Shown: positions 1-13,464 of the stretch, piece by piece
Layout: the number at the start of each line of letters is the position of its first letter
Numbering within the stretch: position 1 is the stretch's first letter
Notes under the pieces: model-generated
What the model saw: only the letters and a program-made list of their open reading frames with translations
Database searches by the model: none
Told to the model about the DNA's origin: nothing
From: Amblyomma americanum
Taxonomy: Eukaryota > Arthropoda > Arachnida > Ixodida > Ixodidae
Direction: 5' to 3'
Assembly: GCF_052857255.1 (NCBI RefSeq)
Contig: NW_027526486.1
Coordinates: 868,001-932,000 of the forward strand
DNA length: 64,000 bases
Program-made: the position numbers and the translations under genes

Positions 1-3000
1 GAGAGTTAAAGTTTACCTTTCTCTCGTCTACTCTTCGAAGACTTGTGAAATCGAAGCTCGTGAATCTTGCTAGATTCGATCTAAAGCGATGTATCCCGTT
101 GTTTTGAGCCGGAATACAAGTTTTCGCGCAGTTCTGAGAGAAAAAGTTTACACATTCCTCTCGTCTACTCTTCGACGACTTGTAATATTGATGCTCGTGA
201 ATCTTGCTAGTTTCGATCTAAAACGAGGTAACCCGTTGTTTTGAGCCGGAATACAAGTTTTCGCGCAGTTCTGAGAGAAAAAGTTTACACCTTTCTCTCG
301 TCTACTATTCGACGACTTGTAAAATCGATGCTCGTGAATCTTGCTAGTTTCGACCTAAAACGATGTATCCCGTTGTTTTGAGCCGGAATACACGTTTTCG
401 CGCAGTTCTGAGAGAAAAAGTTTACACCTTTCTCTCGTGAACTCTTCGACGACTTGTAAAATCGATGCTAGTGAATCTTGCTAGTTTCGATCTAAAACGA
501 TATATTCTGTTGTTTTGAGCCGGAATACAAGTTTTCGCGCAGTTCTGAGAGAAAAGTTTACACCAATCTCTCGTCTACTCTTCGACGACTCGTAAAATCG
601 ATGCTCATGAATTTTGCTAGTTTTGACCTAAAACGATGTATCCTTTTGTTTTGAGCCGGAATACAAGTTTTCGCGCAGTCCTGAGAGAAAAAGTTTACAC
701 CTTTCTCTCGTGTACTCTTCGACGACTTGTAAAATCGATGCTCGTGAATCATGCTAGTTTCGATCTAAAACAATGTATCCCGTTGTTTTGAGCCGGAATA
801 CAAGTTTTCGCGCAGTTCGGAGAGAAAAAGTGTACACCTTTCTCTCGTCTACTCCTCGACGACTCGTAAAATCGATGCTCGTGAATCTAGCTAGTTTTGA
901 TCTAAAACGATGTATCCCGTTGTTTTGTGCCGGAATACAAGTTTTCGCGCAGTTCTGAGAGAAAACGTTTACACCTTTCTCTCGTGTACTCTTCGACGGC
1001 TTGTAAAATCGATGCTCGTGAATCATGCTAGTTTCGATCTAAAACAATGTATCCCGTTGTTTTGAGCCGGAATACAAGTTTTCGCACAGTTCTGAGAGAA
1101 AAAGTTTACACCTTTCTCTCGTGTACTCTTCGACGACTTGTAAAATCGATGCTCGTGAATCATGCTAGTTTCGATCTAAAACGATGTTTCCCGTTGTTTT
1201 GAGCCGGAATACAAGTTTTCGCGCAGTTTTGAAAGAAAAAGTTTACACCTTTCTCTCGTCTACTCTTCGAAGACTTGTAAAATCGATGCTCGTGAATCTT
1301 GCTAGTTTCGATCTAAAACGATGTATCCCGTTGTTTTGAGCCGGAATACAAGTTTTCGCGCAGTTCTGAGAGAAAAAGTTTACACCTTTCTCTCGTGTAC
1401 TCGAAGACTTGTAAAATCGATGCTCGTGAATCTTGCTAGTTTCGATCTAAAACGATGTATCCCGTTGTTTTGAGCCGGAATACAAGTTTTCGCGCAGTTC
1501 TAGGAGAAAAAGTTTACACCTTTCTCTCGTGTACTCTTCGTCGACTTGTAAAATCGATGCTCGTGAATCTTGCTAGTTTCGATCTAAAACGATGTATCCT
1601 GTTGTTTTGAGCCGGAATACAAGTTTTCGCGCAGTTCTAAGAGAAAAAGTTTACACATTTCTCTCGTCTACTCTTCGACGACTTGTAATATCGATGCTCG
1701 TGAATCTTGCTAGTTTCGATCTAAAACGAGGTAACCCGTTGTTTTGAGCCGGAATACAAGTTTTCGCGCAGTTCTGAGAGAAAAAGTTTACACCTTTCTC
1801 TCGTCTACTATTCGACGACTTGTAAAATCGATGCTCGTGAATCTTGCTAGTTTCGACCTAAAACGATGTATCCCGTTGTTTTGAGCCGGAATACACGTTT
1901 TCGCGCAGTTCTGAGAGAAAAAGTTCACACCTTTCTCTCGTGAACTCTTCGACGACTTGTAAAATCGATGCTAGTGAATCTTGCTAGTTTCGATCTAAAA
2001 CGATATATCCTGTTGTTTTGAGCCGGAATACAAGTTTTCGCGCAGTTCTGAGAGAAAAAGTTTACACCTTTCTCTCGTGTACTCTTCGACGACTTGTAAA
2101 ATCGATGCTCGTGAATCATGCTATTTCGATCTAAAACAATGTATCCCGTTGTTTTGAGCCGGAATACAAGTTTTCGCGCAGTTCGGAGAGAAAAAGTTTA
2201 CACCTTTCTCTCGTGTACTCTTCGACGACTTGTGAAATCGATGCTCGTGAATCATGCTAGTTTCGATCTAAAACGATGTATCCTGTTGTTTTGATCCGGA
2301 ATACACGTTTTCGCGCTGTTCTGAGAGTTAAAGTTTACACCTTTCTCTCGTCTACTCTTCGAAGACTTGTGAAATCGATGCTCCTGAATCTTGCTAGATT
2401 CAATCTAAAGCGATGTATCTCGTTGTTTTGACCCGGAATACAAGTTTTCGCGCAGTTCTGAGAGAAAAAGTTTACACATTTCTCTCGTCTACTCTTCCAC
2501 GACTTGTAATATTGATGCTCGTGAATCTTGCTAGTTTCGATCTAAAACGATGTAACCCGTTGTTTTGAGCCGGAATACAAGTTTTTGCGCAGTTCTGAGA
2601 GAAAAAGTTTACACCTTTCTCTCTTCTATATTCGACAACTTGTAAAATCGATGCTCGTGAAACTTGCTAGTTTCGACCTAAAACGATATATCCCGTTGTT
2701 TTGAGCCGGAATACATGTTTTCGCGCAGATATCAGAGAAAAAGTTCACACCTTTCTCTCGTGTACTCTTAGACGACTTGTAAAATTGATGCTCGTGAATC
2801 TTGCTAGTTTCGATCTAAAACGATGAATCCCGTTGTTTTGAGCCGGAATACAAGTTTTCGCGCAGTTCTGAGAGAAAAATGTTTACACCTTTCTCTCGTC
2901 TAGTATTCGACGACTTGTAAAATCGATGCTCGTGAATCTTGCTAGTTTCAACCTAAAACGATGTACCCCGTTGTTTTGAGCCGGAATACACGTTTTCGCG

Positions 3001-3700
3001 CAGTTCTGAGAGAAAAAGTTTACACCTTTCTCTCGTGTACTCTTCGACGACTCGAAAAATCGATGCTCGTGAATCTTGCTAGTTTCGACCTAAAACGATG
3101 TATCGTTTTGTTTTGAGCCGGAATACAAGTTTTCGCGCAGTTCTGAGAGAAAAAGTTTACACCTTTCTCTCGTGTACTCTTCGACGACTTGTAAAATCGA
3201 TGCTCGTGAATCATGCTAGTTTCGATCTAAAACAATGTATCCCGTTGTTTTGAGCCGGAATACAAGTTTTCGCACAGTTCTGAGAGAAAAAGTTTACACC
3301 TTTCTCTCGTGTACTCTTCGACGACTTGTAAAATCGATGCTCGTGAATCATGCTAGTTTCGATCTAAAACGATGTTGCCCGTTGTTTTGAGCCGGAATAT
3401 AAGTTTTCGCGCAGTTCTGAGTGAAAAAGTTTACACCTTTCTCTCGTCTACTCTTCGAAGACTTGTAAAATCGATGCTCGTGAATCTTGCTAGTTTCGAT
3501 CTAAAACGATGTATCCCGTTGTTTTCAGCCGGAATTCAAGTTTTCGCGCAGTTCTGAGAGTTAAAGTTTACCTTTCTCTCGTCTACTCTTCGAAGACTTG
3601 TGAAATCGAAGCTCGTGAATCTTGCTAGATTCGATCTAAAGCGATGTATCCCGTTGTTTTGAGCCGGAATACAAGTTTTCGCGCAGTTCTGAGAGAAAAA
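1..3700 (+). repeat. Left segment, copy 1 of a duplication with 7,449-bp offset
   Basis: Position 1 (GAGAGTTAAAGTTTACC) corresponds to 7450. The match holds through m- and n-type monomers to about 3700, where this copy continues with GTTCACACC while the partner near 11149 continues with GTTTACACATTCC. It contains an m1 at about 1396 and long-HOR types such as TTTTGATCCGG near 2292. The left boundary lies outside the window. A few substitutions separate the copies, for example GACGACTTG near 175 against GACGACATG near 7624. The offset equals 54 monomers plus one 63-bp partial monomer, less about 12 bp of small deletions. Confidence 0.82.
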
Positions 3701-6700
3701 GTTCACACCTTTCTCTCGTGTTCTTTTAGACGACTTGTAAAATTGATGCTCGTGAATCTTGCTAGTTTCGATCTAAAACGATGAATCTCGTTGTTTTGAG
3801 CCGGAATACAAGTTTTTTCGCAGTTCTGAGAGAAAAATGTTTACACCTTTCTCTCGTCTAGTATTCGACGACTTGTAAAATCGATGCTCGTGAATCTTGC
3901 TAGTTTCAACCTAAAACGATGTACCCCGTTGTTTTGAGCCGGAATACACGTTTTCGCGCAGTTCTGAGAGAAAAATTTTACACCTTTCTCTCGTGTACTC
4001 TTTGACGACTTGAAAAATCGATGCTCGTGAATCTTGCTAGTTTCGATCTTCTCTCGTCTACTCTTCGATGACTCGTAAAATCGATGCTCATGAATTTTGC
4101 TTGTTTCGATCTAAAACGATATATCCTGTTGTTTTGAGCCGGAATACAAGTTTTCGCGCAGTTCTGAGAGAAAAAGTTTACACCTTTCTCTCGTGTACTC
4201 TTCGACGACTTGTAAAATCGATGCTCGTGAATCATGCTAGTTTCGATCTAAAACAATGTATCTCGTTGTTTTGAGCCGGAATACAAGTTTTCGCACAGTT
4301 CTGAGAGAAAAAGTTGACACCTTTCTCTCGTGTACTCTTCGACGACTTGTAAAATCGATGCTCGTGAATCATGCTAGTTTCGATCTAAAACAATGTTTCC
4401 CGTTGTTTTGAGCCGGGATACAAGTTTTCGCGCAGTTCTGAGAGAAAATTTTACACCTTTCTCTCGTCTACTCGTCGAAGACTTGTAAAATCGATGCTCG
4501 TGAATCTTGCTAGTTTTGATCTAATACGATGTATCCCGTTGTTTTGAGCCGGAATACAAGTTTTCGCGCAGTTCTGAGAGAAAAAGTTTACCCCTTTCTC
4601 TCGTGTACTCTTCGTCGACTTGTAAAATTGATGCTCGTGAATCTTGCTAGTTTCGATCTAAAACGATGTATCCCGTTGTTTTGAGCCGGAATACAAGTTT
4701 TCGCGCAGTTCTGAGAGTTAAAGTTTACACTTTTCTCTCGTCTACTCTTCGAAGACTTGTGAAATCGAAGCTCGTGAATCTTGCTAGATTCGATCTAAAG
4801 CGATATATCCCGTTGTTTTGAGCCGGAATACAAGTTTTCGCGCAGTTCTGAGAGAAAAAGTTTACACATTTCTCTGGTCTACTCTTCGACGACTTGTAAT
4901 ATCGATGCTCGTGAATCTTGCTAGTTTCGATCTAAAACTAAGTAACCCGTTGTTTTGAGCCGGAATACAAGTTTTCGCGCAGTTCTGAGAGAAAAAGTTT
5001 ACACCTTTCTCTCGTCTACTATTCGACGACTTGTAAAATCGATGCTCGTGAATCTTGCTAGTTTCGACCTAAAACGATGTATCCCGTTGTTTTGAGCCGG
5101 AATGCACGTTTTCGCGCAGTTCTGAGAGAAAAAGTTTACACCTTTCTCTCGTGAACTCTTCGACGACTTGTAAAATCGATGCTAGTGAATCTTGCTAGTT
5201 TCGATCTAAAACGATATATCCTGTTATTTTGAGCCGGAATACAAGTTTTCGCGCAGTTCTGAGAGAAAAAGTTTACACCAATCTCTCGTCTACTCTTCGA
5301 CGACTCGTAAAATCGATGCTCATGAATTTTGCTAGTTTCGACCTAAAACGATGTATCCTTTTGTTTTGAGCCGGAATACAAGTTTTCGCGCAGTTCTGAG
5401 AGAAAAAGTTTACACCTTTCTCTCGTGTACTCTTCGACGACTTGTAATATCGATGCTCGTGAATCTTGCAAGTTTCAATCTAAAACAATGTTACCCGTTG
5501 TGTTGAGCCGGAATACAAGTTTTCGTGCAGTTCTGAGAGAAAAAGTTTACACCTTTCTCTCGTCTATATTCGACGACTTGTAAATTCGATGCTCGTGAAT
5601 CTTACTAGTTTCGAGCTAAAACGATGTATCCCGTTCTTTTGAGCCAGAATACAAGTTTTCGCGCAGTTCTGAGAGAAAAAGTTTACACCTTTCTCTCGTG
5701 TACTCTTCGACGACTTGTAAAATCGATGCTCGTGAATCTTGCTAGTTTCGATCTAAAACGATGAATCCCGTTGTTTTGAGCCGGAATACAAGTTTTCGCG
5801 CAGTTCTGCGAGAAAAAGTTTACACCTTTCTCTCGTCTACTCTCGAAGACTTGTGAAATCGAAGCTCGTGATTCTTGCTAGATTCGATCTAAAGCGATAT
5901 ATCTTGTTGTTTTGAGCCGGAATACAAGTTTTCGTGCAGTTCTGAGAGAAAAAGTTTACAACTTTCTCTCGTCTACTATTCGACGACTTGTGAAATAGAT
6001 GCTCGTGAATCTTGCTAGTTTCGACCTAAAACGATATATCCCTTTGTTTTGAGCCGGAATACAAGTTTTCGCGCAGTTCTGAGAGAAAAAGTTTACACCT
6101 TTCTCTCGTGTACTCTTCGTCGACTTGTAAAATCGATGCTCGTGAATCATGCTAGTTTCGATCTAAAACGATGTATCCCGTTGTTTTGAGCCGGAATACA
6201 AGTTTTCGCGCAGTTCTGAGAGAAAAGTTTACACCTTTGTCTCGTGTACTCTTCGACGACTTGTGAAATCGATGCTCGTGAATCATGCTAGTTTCGATCT
6301 AAAACGATGTATCCCGTTGTTTTGATCCGGAATACACGTTTTCGCGCTGTTCTGAGAGTTAAAGTTTACACCTTTCTCTCGTCTACTCTTCGAAGACTTG
6401 TGAAATCGATGCTCCTGAATCTTGCTAGATTCGATCTAAAGCGATGTATCTCGTTGTTTTGAGCCGGAATACAAGTTTTCGCGCAGTTCTGAGAGAAAAA
6501 GTTTACACATTTCTCTCGTCTACTCTTCCACGACTTGTAATATTGATGCTCGTGAATCTTGCTAGTTTCGATCTAAAACGATGTAACCCGTTGTTTTGAG
6601 CCGGAATACAAGTTTTCGCGCAGTTCTGAGAGAAAAAGTTTACACCTTTCTCTCTTCTATATTCGACAACTTGTAAAGTCGATGCTCGTGAAACTTGCTA

Positions 6701-7449
6701 GTTTCGACCTAAAACGATATATCCCGTTGTTTTGAGCCGGAATACATGTTTTCGCGCAGATCTCAGAGAAAAAGTTCACACCTTTCTCTCGTGTACTCTT
6801 AGACGACTTGTAAAATTGATGCTCGTGAATCTTGCTAGTTTCGATCTAAAACGATGAATCCCGTTGTTTTGAGCCGGAATACAAGTTTTCGCGCAGTTCT
6901 GAGAGAAAAATGTTTACACCTTTCTCTCGTCTAGTATTCGACGACTTGTAAAATCGATGCTCGTGAATCTTGCTAGTTTCAACCTAAAACGATGTACCCC
7001 GTTGTTTTGAGCCGGAATACACGTTTTCGCGCAGTTCTGAGAGAAAAAGTTTACACCTTTCTCTCGTGTACTCTTCGACGACTCGAAAAATCGATGCTCG
7101 TGAATCTTGCTAGTTTCGACCTAAAACGATGTATCGTTTTGTTTTGAGCCGGAATACAAGTTTTCGCGCAGTTCTGAGAGAAAAAGTTTACACCTTTCTC
7201 TCGTGTACTCTTCGACGACTTGTAAAATCGATGCTCGTGAATCATGCTAGTTTCGATCTAAAACAATGTATCCCGTTGTTTTGAGCCGGAATACAAGTTT
7301 TCGCACAGTTCTGAGAGAAAAAGTTTACACCTTTCTCTCGTCTACTCTTCGAAGACTTGTAAAATCGATGCTCGTGAATCTTGCTAGTTTCGATCTAAAA
7401 CGATGTATCCCGTTGTTTTGAGCCGGAATTCAAGTTTTCGCGCAGTTCT
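3701..7449 (+). repeat. Left flank: divergent monomers between the 7.4-kb duplicates
   Basis: No gene is seen. The stretch is satellite with more private variants than the core. It includes one 63-bp truncated monomer (4050-4112), CGTGCAGTTCTGAG near 5530 and 5935, TTTACAACTTTCTC near 5957, and GTTCTTTTAGACG near 3722. Part of it repeats the n-type monomers of 2.3-3.3 kb at an offset of 4,031 bp (for instance 3020 with 7051). Several variants here recur only in the right flank beyond 51 kb. Confidence 0.8.
4050..4112 (+). repeat. Truncated 63-bp monomer (left flank)
   Basis: TTTCGATCT is followed directly by TCTCTCGTCTACTC, so 74 bp are missing and the GAGCC spacing is 200 bp (3936 to 4136) instead of 274. 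The unit ends at GTTTCGATCT. TCT is present at both deletion ends, consistent with short-homology slippage. Confidence 0.9.
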
Positions 7450-10400
7450 GAGAGTTAAAGTTTACCTTTCTCTCGTCTACTCTTCGAAGACTTGTGAAAT
7501 CGAAGCTCGTGAATCTTGCTAGATTCGATCTAAAGCGATGTATCCCGTTGTTTTGAGCCGGAATACAAGTTTTCGCGCAGTTCTAAGAGAAAAAGTTTAC
7601 ACATTCCTCTCGTCTACTCTTCGACGACATGTAATATTGATGCTCGTGAATCTTGCTAGTTTCGATCTAAAACGAGGTAACCCGTTGTTTTGAGCCGGAA
7701 TACAAGTTTTCGCGCAGTTCTGAGAGAAAAAGTTTACACCTTTCTCTCGTCTTCTATTCGACGACTTGTAAAATCGATGCTCGTGAATCTTGCTAGTTTC
7801 GACCTAAAACGATGTATCCCGTTGTTTTGAGCCGGAATACACGTTTTCGCGCAGTTCTGAGAGAAAAAGTTTACACCTTTCTCTCGTGAACTCTTCGACG
7901 ACTTGTAAAATCGATGCTAGTGAATCTTGCTAGTTTCGATCTAAAACGATATATTCTGTTGTTTTGAGCCGGAATACAAGTTTTCGCGCAGTTCTGAGAG
8001 AAAAGTTTACACCAATCTCTCGTCTACTCTTCGACGACTCGTAAAATCGATGCTCATGAATTTTGCTAGTTTTGACCTAAAACGATGTATCCTTTTGTTT
8101 TGAGCCGGAATACAAGTTTTCGCGCAGTTCTGAGAGAAAAAGTTTACACCTTTCTCTCGTGTACTCTTCGACGACTTGTAAAATCGATGCTCGTGAATCA
8201 TGCTAGTTTCGATCTAAAACAATGTATCCCGTTGTTTTGAGCCGGAATACAAGTTTTCGCGCAGTTCGGAGAGAAAAAGTGTACACCTTTCTCTCGTCTA
8301 CTCCTCGACGACTCGTAAAATCGATGCTCGTGAATCTAGCTAGTTTTGATCTAAAACGATGTATCCCGTTGTTTTGTGCCGGAATACAAGTTTTCGCACA
8401 GTTCTGAGAGAAAACGTTTACACCTTTCTCTCGTGTACTCTTCGACGGCTTGTAAAATCGATGCTCGTGAATCATGCTAGTTTCGATCTAAAACAATGTA
8501 TCCCGTTGTTTTGAGCCGGAATACAAGTTTTCGCACAGTTCTGAGAGAAAAAGTTTACACCTTTCTCTCGTGTACTCTTCGACGACTTGTAAAATCGATG
8601 CTCGTGAATCATGCTAGTTTCGATCTAAAACGATGTTTCCCGTTGTTTTGAGTCGGAATACAAGTTTTCGCGCAGTTTTGAAAGAAAAAGTTTACACCTT
8701 TCTCTCGTCTACTCTTCGAAGACTTGTAAAATCGATGCTCGTGAATCTTGCTAGTTTCGATCTAAAACGATGTATCCCGTTGTTTTGAGCCGGAATACAA
8801 GCTTTCGCGCAGTTCTGAGAGAAAAAGTTTACACCTTTCTCTCGTGTACTCGAAGACTTGTAAAATCGATGCTCGTGAATCTTGCTAGTTTCGATCTAAA
8901 ACGATGTATCCCGTTGTTTTGAGCCGGAATACAAGTTTTCGCGCAGTTCTGAGAGAAAAAGTTTACACCTTTCTCTCGTGTACTCTTCGTCGACTTGTAA
9001 AATCGATGCTCGTGAATCTTGCTAGTTTCGATCTAAAACGATGTATCCTGTTGTTTTGAGCCGGAATACAAGTTTTCGCGCAGTTCTAAGAGAAAAAGTT
9101 TACACATTTCTCTCGTCTACTCTTCGACGACTTGTAATATCGATGCTCGTGAATCTTGCTAGTTTCGATCTAAAACGAGGTAACCCGTTGTTTTGAGCCG
9201 GAATACAAGTTTTCGCGCAGTTCTGAGAGAAAAAGTTTACACCTTTCTCTCGTCTACTATTCGACGACTTGTAAAATCGATGCTCGTGAATCTTGCTAGT
9301 TTCGACCTAAAACGATGTATCCCGTTGTTTTGAGCCGGAATACACGTTTTCGCGCAGTTCTGAGAGAAAAAGTTCACACCTTTCTCTCGTGAACTCTTCG
9401 ACGACTTGTAAAATCGATGCTAGTGAATCTTGCTAGTTTCGATCTAAAACGATATATCCTGTTGTTTTGAGCCGGAATACAAGTTTTCGCGCAGTTCTGA
9501 GAGAAAAAGTTTACACCTTTCTCTCGTGTACTCTTCGACGACTTGTAAAATCGATGCTCGTGAATCATGCTATTTCGATCTAAAACAATGTATCCCGTTG
9601 TTTTGAGCCGGAATACAAGTTTTCGCGCAGTTCAGAGAGAAAAAGTTTACACCTTTCTCTCGTGTACTCTTCGACGACTTGTGAAATCGATGCTCGTGAA
9701 TCATGCTAGTTTCGATCTAAAACGATGTATCCTGTTGTTTTGATCCGGAATACACGTTTTCGCGCTGTTCTGAGAGTTAAAGTTTACACCTTTCTCTCGT
9801 CTACTCTTCGAAGACTTGTGAAATCGATGCTCCTGAATCTTGCTAGATTCGATCTAAAGCGATGTATCTCGTTGTTTTGAGCCGGAATACAAGTTTTCGC
9901 GCAGTTCTGAGAGAAAAAGTTTACACATTTCTCTCGTCTACTCTTCCACGACTTGTAATATTGATGCTCGTGAATCTTGCTAGTTTCGATCTAAAACGAT
10001 GTAACCCGTTGTTTTGAGCCGGAATACAAGTTTTCGCGCAGTTCTGAGAGAAAAAGTTTACACCTTTCTCTCTTCTATATTCGACAACTTGTAAAATCGA
10101 TGCTCGTGAAACTTGCTAGTTTCGACCTAAAACGATATATCCCGTTGTTTTGAGCCGGAATACATGTTTTCGCGCAGATATCAGAGAAAAAGTTCACACC
10201 TTTCTCTCGTGTACTCTTAGACGACTTGTAAAATTGATGCTCGTGAATCTTGCTAGTTTCGATCTAAAACGATGAATCCCGTTGTTTTGAGCCGGAATAC
10301 AAGTTTTCGCGCAGTTCTGAGAGAAAAATGTTTACACCTTTCTCTCGTCTAGTATTCGACGACTTGTAAAATCGATGCTCGTGAATCTTGCTAGTTTCAA

Positions 10401-11149
10401 CCTAAAACGATGTACCCCGTTGTTTTGAGCCGGAATACACGTTTTCGCGCAGTTCTGAGAGAAAAAGTTTACACCTTTCTCTCGTGTACTCTTCGACGAC
10501 TCGAAAAATCGATGCTCGTGAATCTTGCTAGTTTCGACCTAAAACGATGTATCGTTTTGTTTTGAGCCGGAATACAAGTTTTCGCGCAGTTCTGAGAGAA
10601 AAAGTTTACACCTTTCTCTCGTGTACTCTTCGACGACTTGTAAAATCGATGCTCGTGAATCATGCTAGTTTCGATCTAAAACAATGTATCCCGTTGTTTT
10701 GAGCCGGAATACAAGTTTTCGCACAGTTCTGAGAGAAAAAGTTTACACCTTTCTCTCGTGTACTCTTCGACGACTTGTAAAATCGATGCTCGTGAATCAT
10801 GCTAGTTTCGATCTAAAACGATGTTGCCCGTTGTTTTGAGCCGGAATATAAGTTTTCGCGCAGTTCTGAGTGAAAAAGTTTACACCTTTCTCTCGTCTAC
10901 TCTTCGAAGACTTGTAAAATCGATGCTCGTGAATCTTGCTAGTTTCGATCTAAAATGATGTATCCCGTTGTTTTCAGCCGGAATTCAAGTTTTCGCGCAG
11001 TTCTGAGAGTTAAAGTTTACCTTTCTCTCGTCTACTCTTCGAAGACTTGTGAAATCGAAGCTCGTGAATCTTGCTAGATTCGATCTAAAGCGATGTATCC
11101 CGTTGTTTTGAGCCGGAATACAAGTTTTCGCGCAGTTCTGAGAGAAAAA
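7450..11149 (+). repeat. Left segment, copy 2 of the 7,449-bp-offset duplication
   Basis: Partner of 1-3700. Both copies carry the GAGAGAAAAGTTT one-base deletion near 555 and 8004 and the m8 block with TTTTGTGCCGG. The last 300 bp also form the left edge of the 12.7-kb duplicated segment. Confidence 0.82.
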
Positions 11150-11960
11150 GTTTACACATTCCTCTCGTCTACTCTTCGACGACTTGTAATATTGATGCTC
11201 GTGAATCTTGCTAGTTTCGATCTAAAACGAGGTAACCCGTTGTTTTGAGCCGGAATACAAGTTTTCGCGCAGTTCTGAGAGAAAAAGTTTACACCTTTCT
11301 CTCGTCTACTATTCGACGACTTGTAAAATCGATGCTCGTGAATCTTGCTAGTTTCGACCTAAAACGATGTATCCCGTTGTTTTGAGCCGGAATACACGTT
11401 TTCGCGCAGTTCTGAGAGAAAAAGTTTACACCTTTCTCTCGTGAACTCTTCGACGACTTGTAAAATCGATGCTAGTGAATCTTGCTAGTTTCGATCTAAA
11501 ACGATATATCCTGTTGTTTTGAGCCGGAATACAAGTTTTCGCGCAGTTCTGAGAGAAAAAGTTTACACCTTTTTCTCGTCTACTCTTCGAAGACTTGTAA
11601 AACTGATGCCCGTGAATCTTGCTAGTTTCGATTTAAAACGATGTATCCCGTTGTTTTGAGCCGGAATACAAGTTTTCGCGCAGTTCTGAGAGAAAAAGTT
11701 TACACCTTTCACTCGTGTACTCTTCGACGACTTGTAAAATCGATGCTCGTGAATCATGCTAGTTTCGATCTAAAACGATGTATCCCGTTGTTTTGAGCCG
11801 GAATACAAGTTTTCGCGCACTTCTGAGAGAAAAAGTCTACACCTTTCTCTCGTCTACTCTTCGAAGACTTGTAAAATCGATGCTCGTGAATCTTGCTAGT
11901 TTCGATCTAAAACGATGTATCCCGTTGTTTTGAGCCGGAATACAAGTTTTGCGCAGTTTT

Positions 11961-13464
11961 GAGAGAAAAAGTTTACACCAATCTCTCGTCTACTCTTCGA
12001 CGACTCGTAAAATCGATGCTCATGAATTTTGCTAGTTTTGACCTAAAACGATGTATCCTTTTGTTTTGAGCCGGAATACAAGTTTTCGCGCAGTTCTGAG
12101 AGAAAAAGTTTACACCTTTCTCTCGTGTACTCTTCGACGACTTGTAAAATCGATGCTCGTGAATCATGCTAGTTTCGATCTAAAACAATGTATCCCGTTG
12201 TTTTGAGCCGGAATACAAGTTTTCGCGCAGTTCGGAGAGAAAAAGTGTACACCTTTCTCTCGTCTACTCCTCGACGACTCGTAAAATCGATGCTCGTGAA
12301 TCTAGCTAGTTTTGATCTAAAACGATGTATCCCGTTGTTTTGTGCCGGAATACAAGTTTTCGCGCAGTTCTGAGAGAAAACGTTTACACCTTTCTCTCGT
12401 GTACTGTTCGACGACTTGTAAAATCGATGCTCGTGAATCATGCTAGTTTCGATCTAAAACAATGTATCCCGTTGTTTTGAGCCGGAATACAAGTTTTCGC
12501 ACAGTTCTGAGAGAAAAAGTTTACACCTTTCTCTCGTGTACTCTTCGACGACTTGTAAAATCGATGCTCGTGAATCATGCTAGTTTCGATCTAAAACGAT
12601 GTTTCCCGTTGTTTTGAGCCGGAATACAAGTTTTCGCGCAGTTTTGAGAGAAAAAGTTTACACCTTTCTCTCGTCTACTCTTCGAAGACTTGTAAAATCG
12701 ATGCTCGTGAATCTTGCTAGTTTCGATCTAAAACGATGTATGCCGTTGTTTTGAGCCGGAATACAAGTTTTCGCGCAGTTCTGAGAGAAAAAGTTTACAC
12801 CTTTCTCTCGTGTACTCGAAGACTTGTAAAATCGATGCTCGTGAATCTTGCTAGTTTCGATCTAAAACGATGTATCCCGTTGTTTTGAGCCGGAATACAA
12901 GTTTTCGCGCAGTTCTGAGAGAAAAAGTTTACACCTTTCTCTCGTGTACTCTTCGTCGACTTGTAAAATCGATGCTCGTGAATCTTGCTAGTTTCGATCT
13001 AAAACGATGTATCCTGTTGTTTTGAGCCGGAATACAAGTTTTCGCGCAGTTCTGAGAGAAAAAGTTTACACATTTCTCTCGTCTACTCTTCGACGACTTG
13101 TAATATCGATGCTCGTGAATCTTGCTAGTTTCGATCTAAAACGAGGTAACCCGTTGTTTTGAGCCGGAATACAAGTTTTCGCGCAGTTCTGAGAGAAAAA
13201 GTTTACACCTTTCTCTCGTCTACTATTCGACGACTTGTAAAATCGATGCTCGTGAATCTTGCTAGTTTCGACCTAAAACGATGTATCCCGTTGTTTTGAG
13301 CCGGAATACACGTTTTCGCGCAGTTCTGAGAGAAAAAGTTCACACCTTTCTCTCGTGAACTCTTCGACGACTTGTAAAATCGATGCTAGTGAGTCTTGCT
13401 AGTTTCGATCTAAAACAATATATCCTGTTGTTTTGAGCCGGAATACAAGTTTTCGCGCAGTTCT
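11961..13464 (+). repeat. 11-monomer HOR, 1,504 bp, starting at m6
   Basis: Monomer starts at 11961 (m6), 12098, 12235, 12372, 12509, 12646, 12783 (m1, 134 bp), 12917, 13054, 13191 and 13328 (m5); m6 returns at 13465. The order is the same as in the canonical unit, rotated. The following unit is a 10-mer, because m9 and m10 are merged at 13875 (CATGC with ATGTTTCCCG straight after m8). Confidence 0.9.

Noticed and set aside
773..958. Plus-strand 61-codon frames (MYPVVLSRNTSF type) overlapping the minus-strand ones
   Set aside because: Same repeat read in another frame; opposite-strand overlap in every copy shows they are by-products of a stop-poor monomer.
558..1026. Minus-strand reading frames of 64 and 90 codons (basic peptides beginning MIHEHRFYKS or close variants), repeated throughout the window
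   Set aside because: They are translations of two successive satellite monomers. The ATG comes from the GAATCATGC variant, the frame shifts by 2 each 137 bp, and the peptides vary only as the DNA repeat varies. There is no codon-level conservation or gene context.
4041..4112. Possible mobile-element insertion or breakpoint at the abrupt GATCT/TCTCTCG junction
   Set aside because: Both sides are the same satellite; it is a 74-bp deletion with TCT at both ends, not an insertion, and no target-site duplication is seen.
11557..11700. Odd monomer with TTTTTCTCG, CTGATGCCCG and GATTTAAAACG as a foreign sequence
   Set aside because: It aligns end to end with the consensus and is only a more diverged monomer, present again at 24270.
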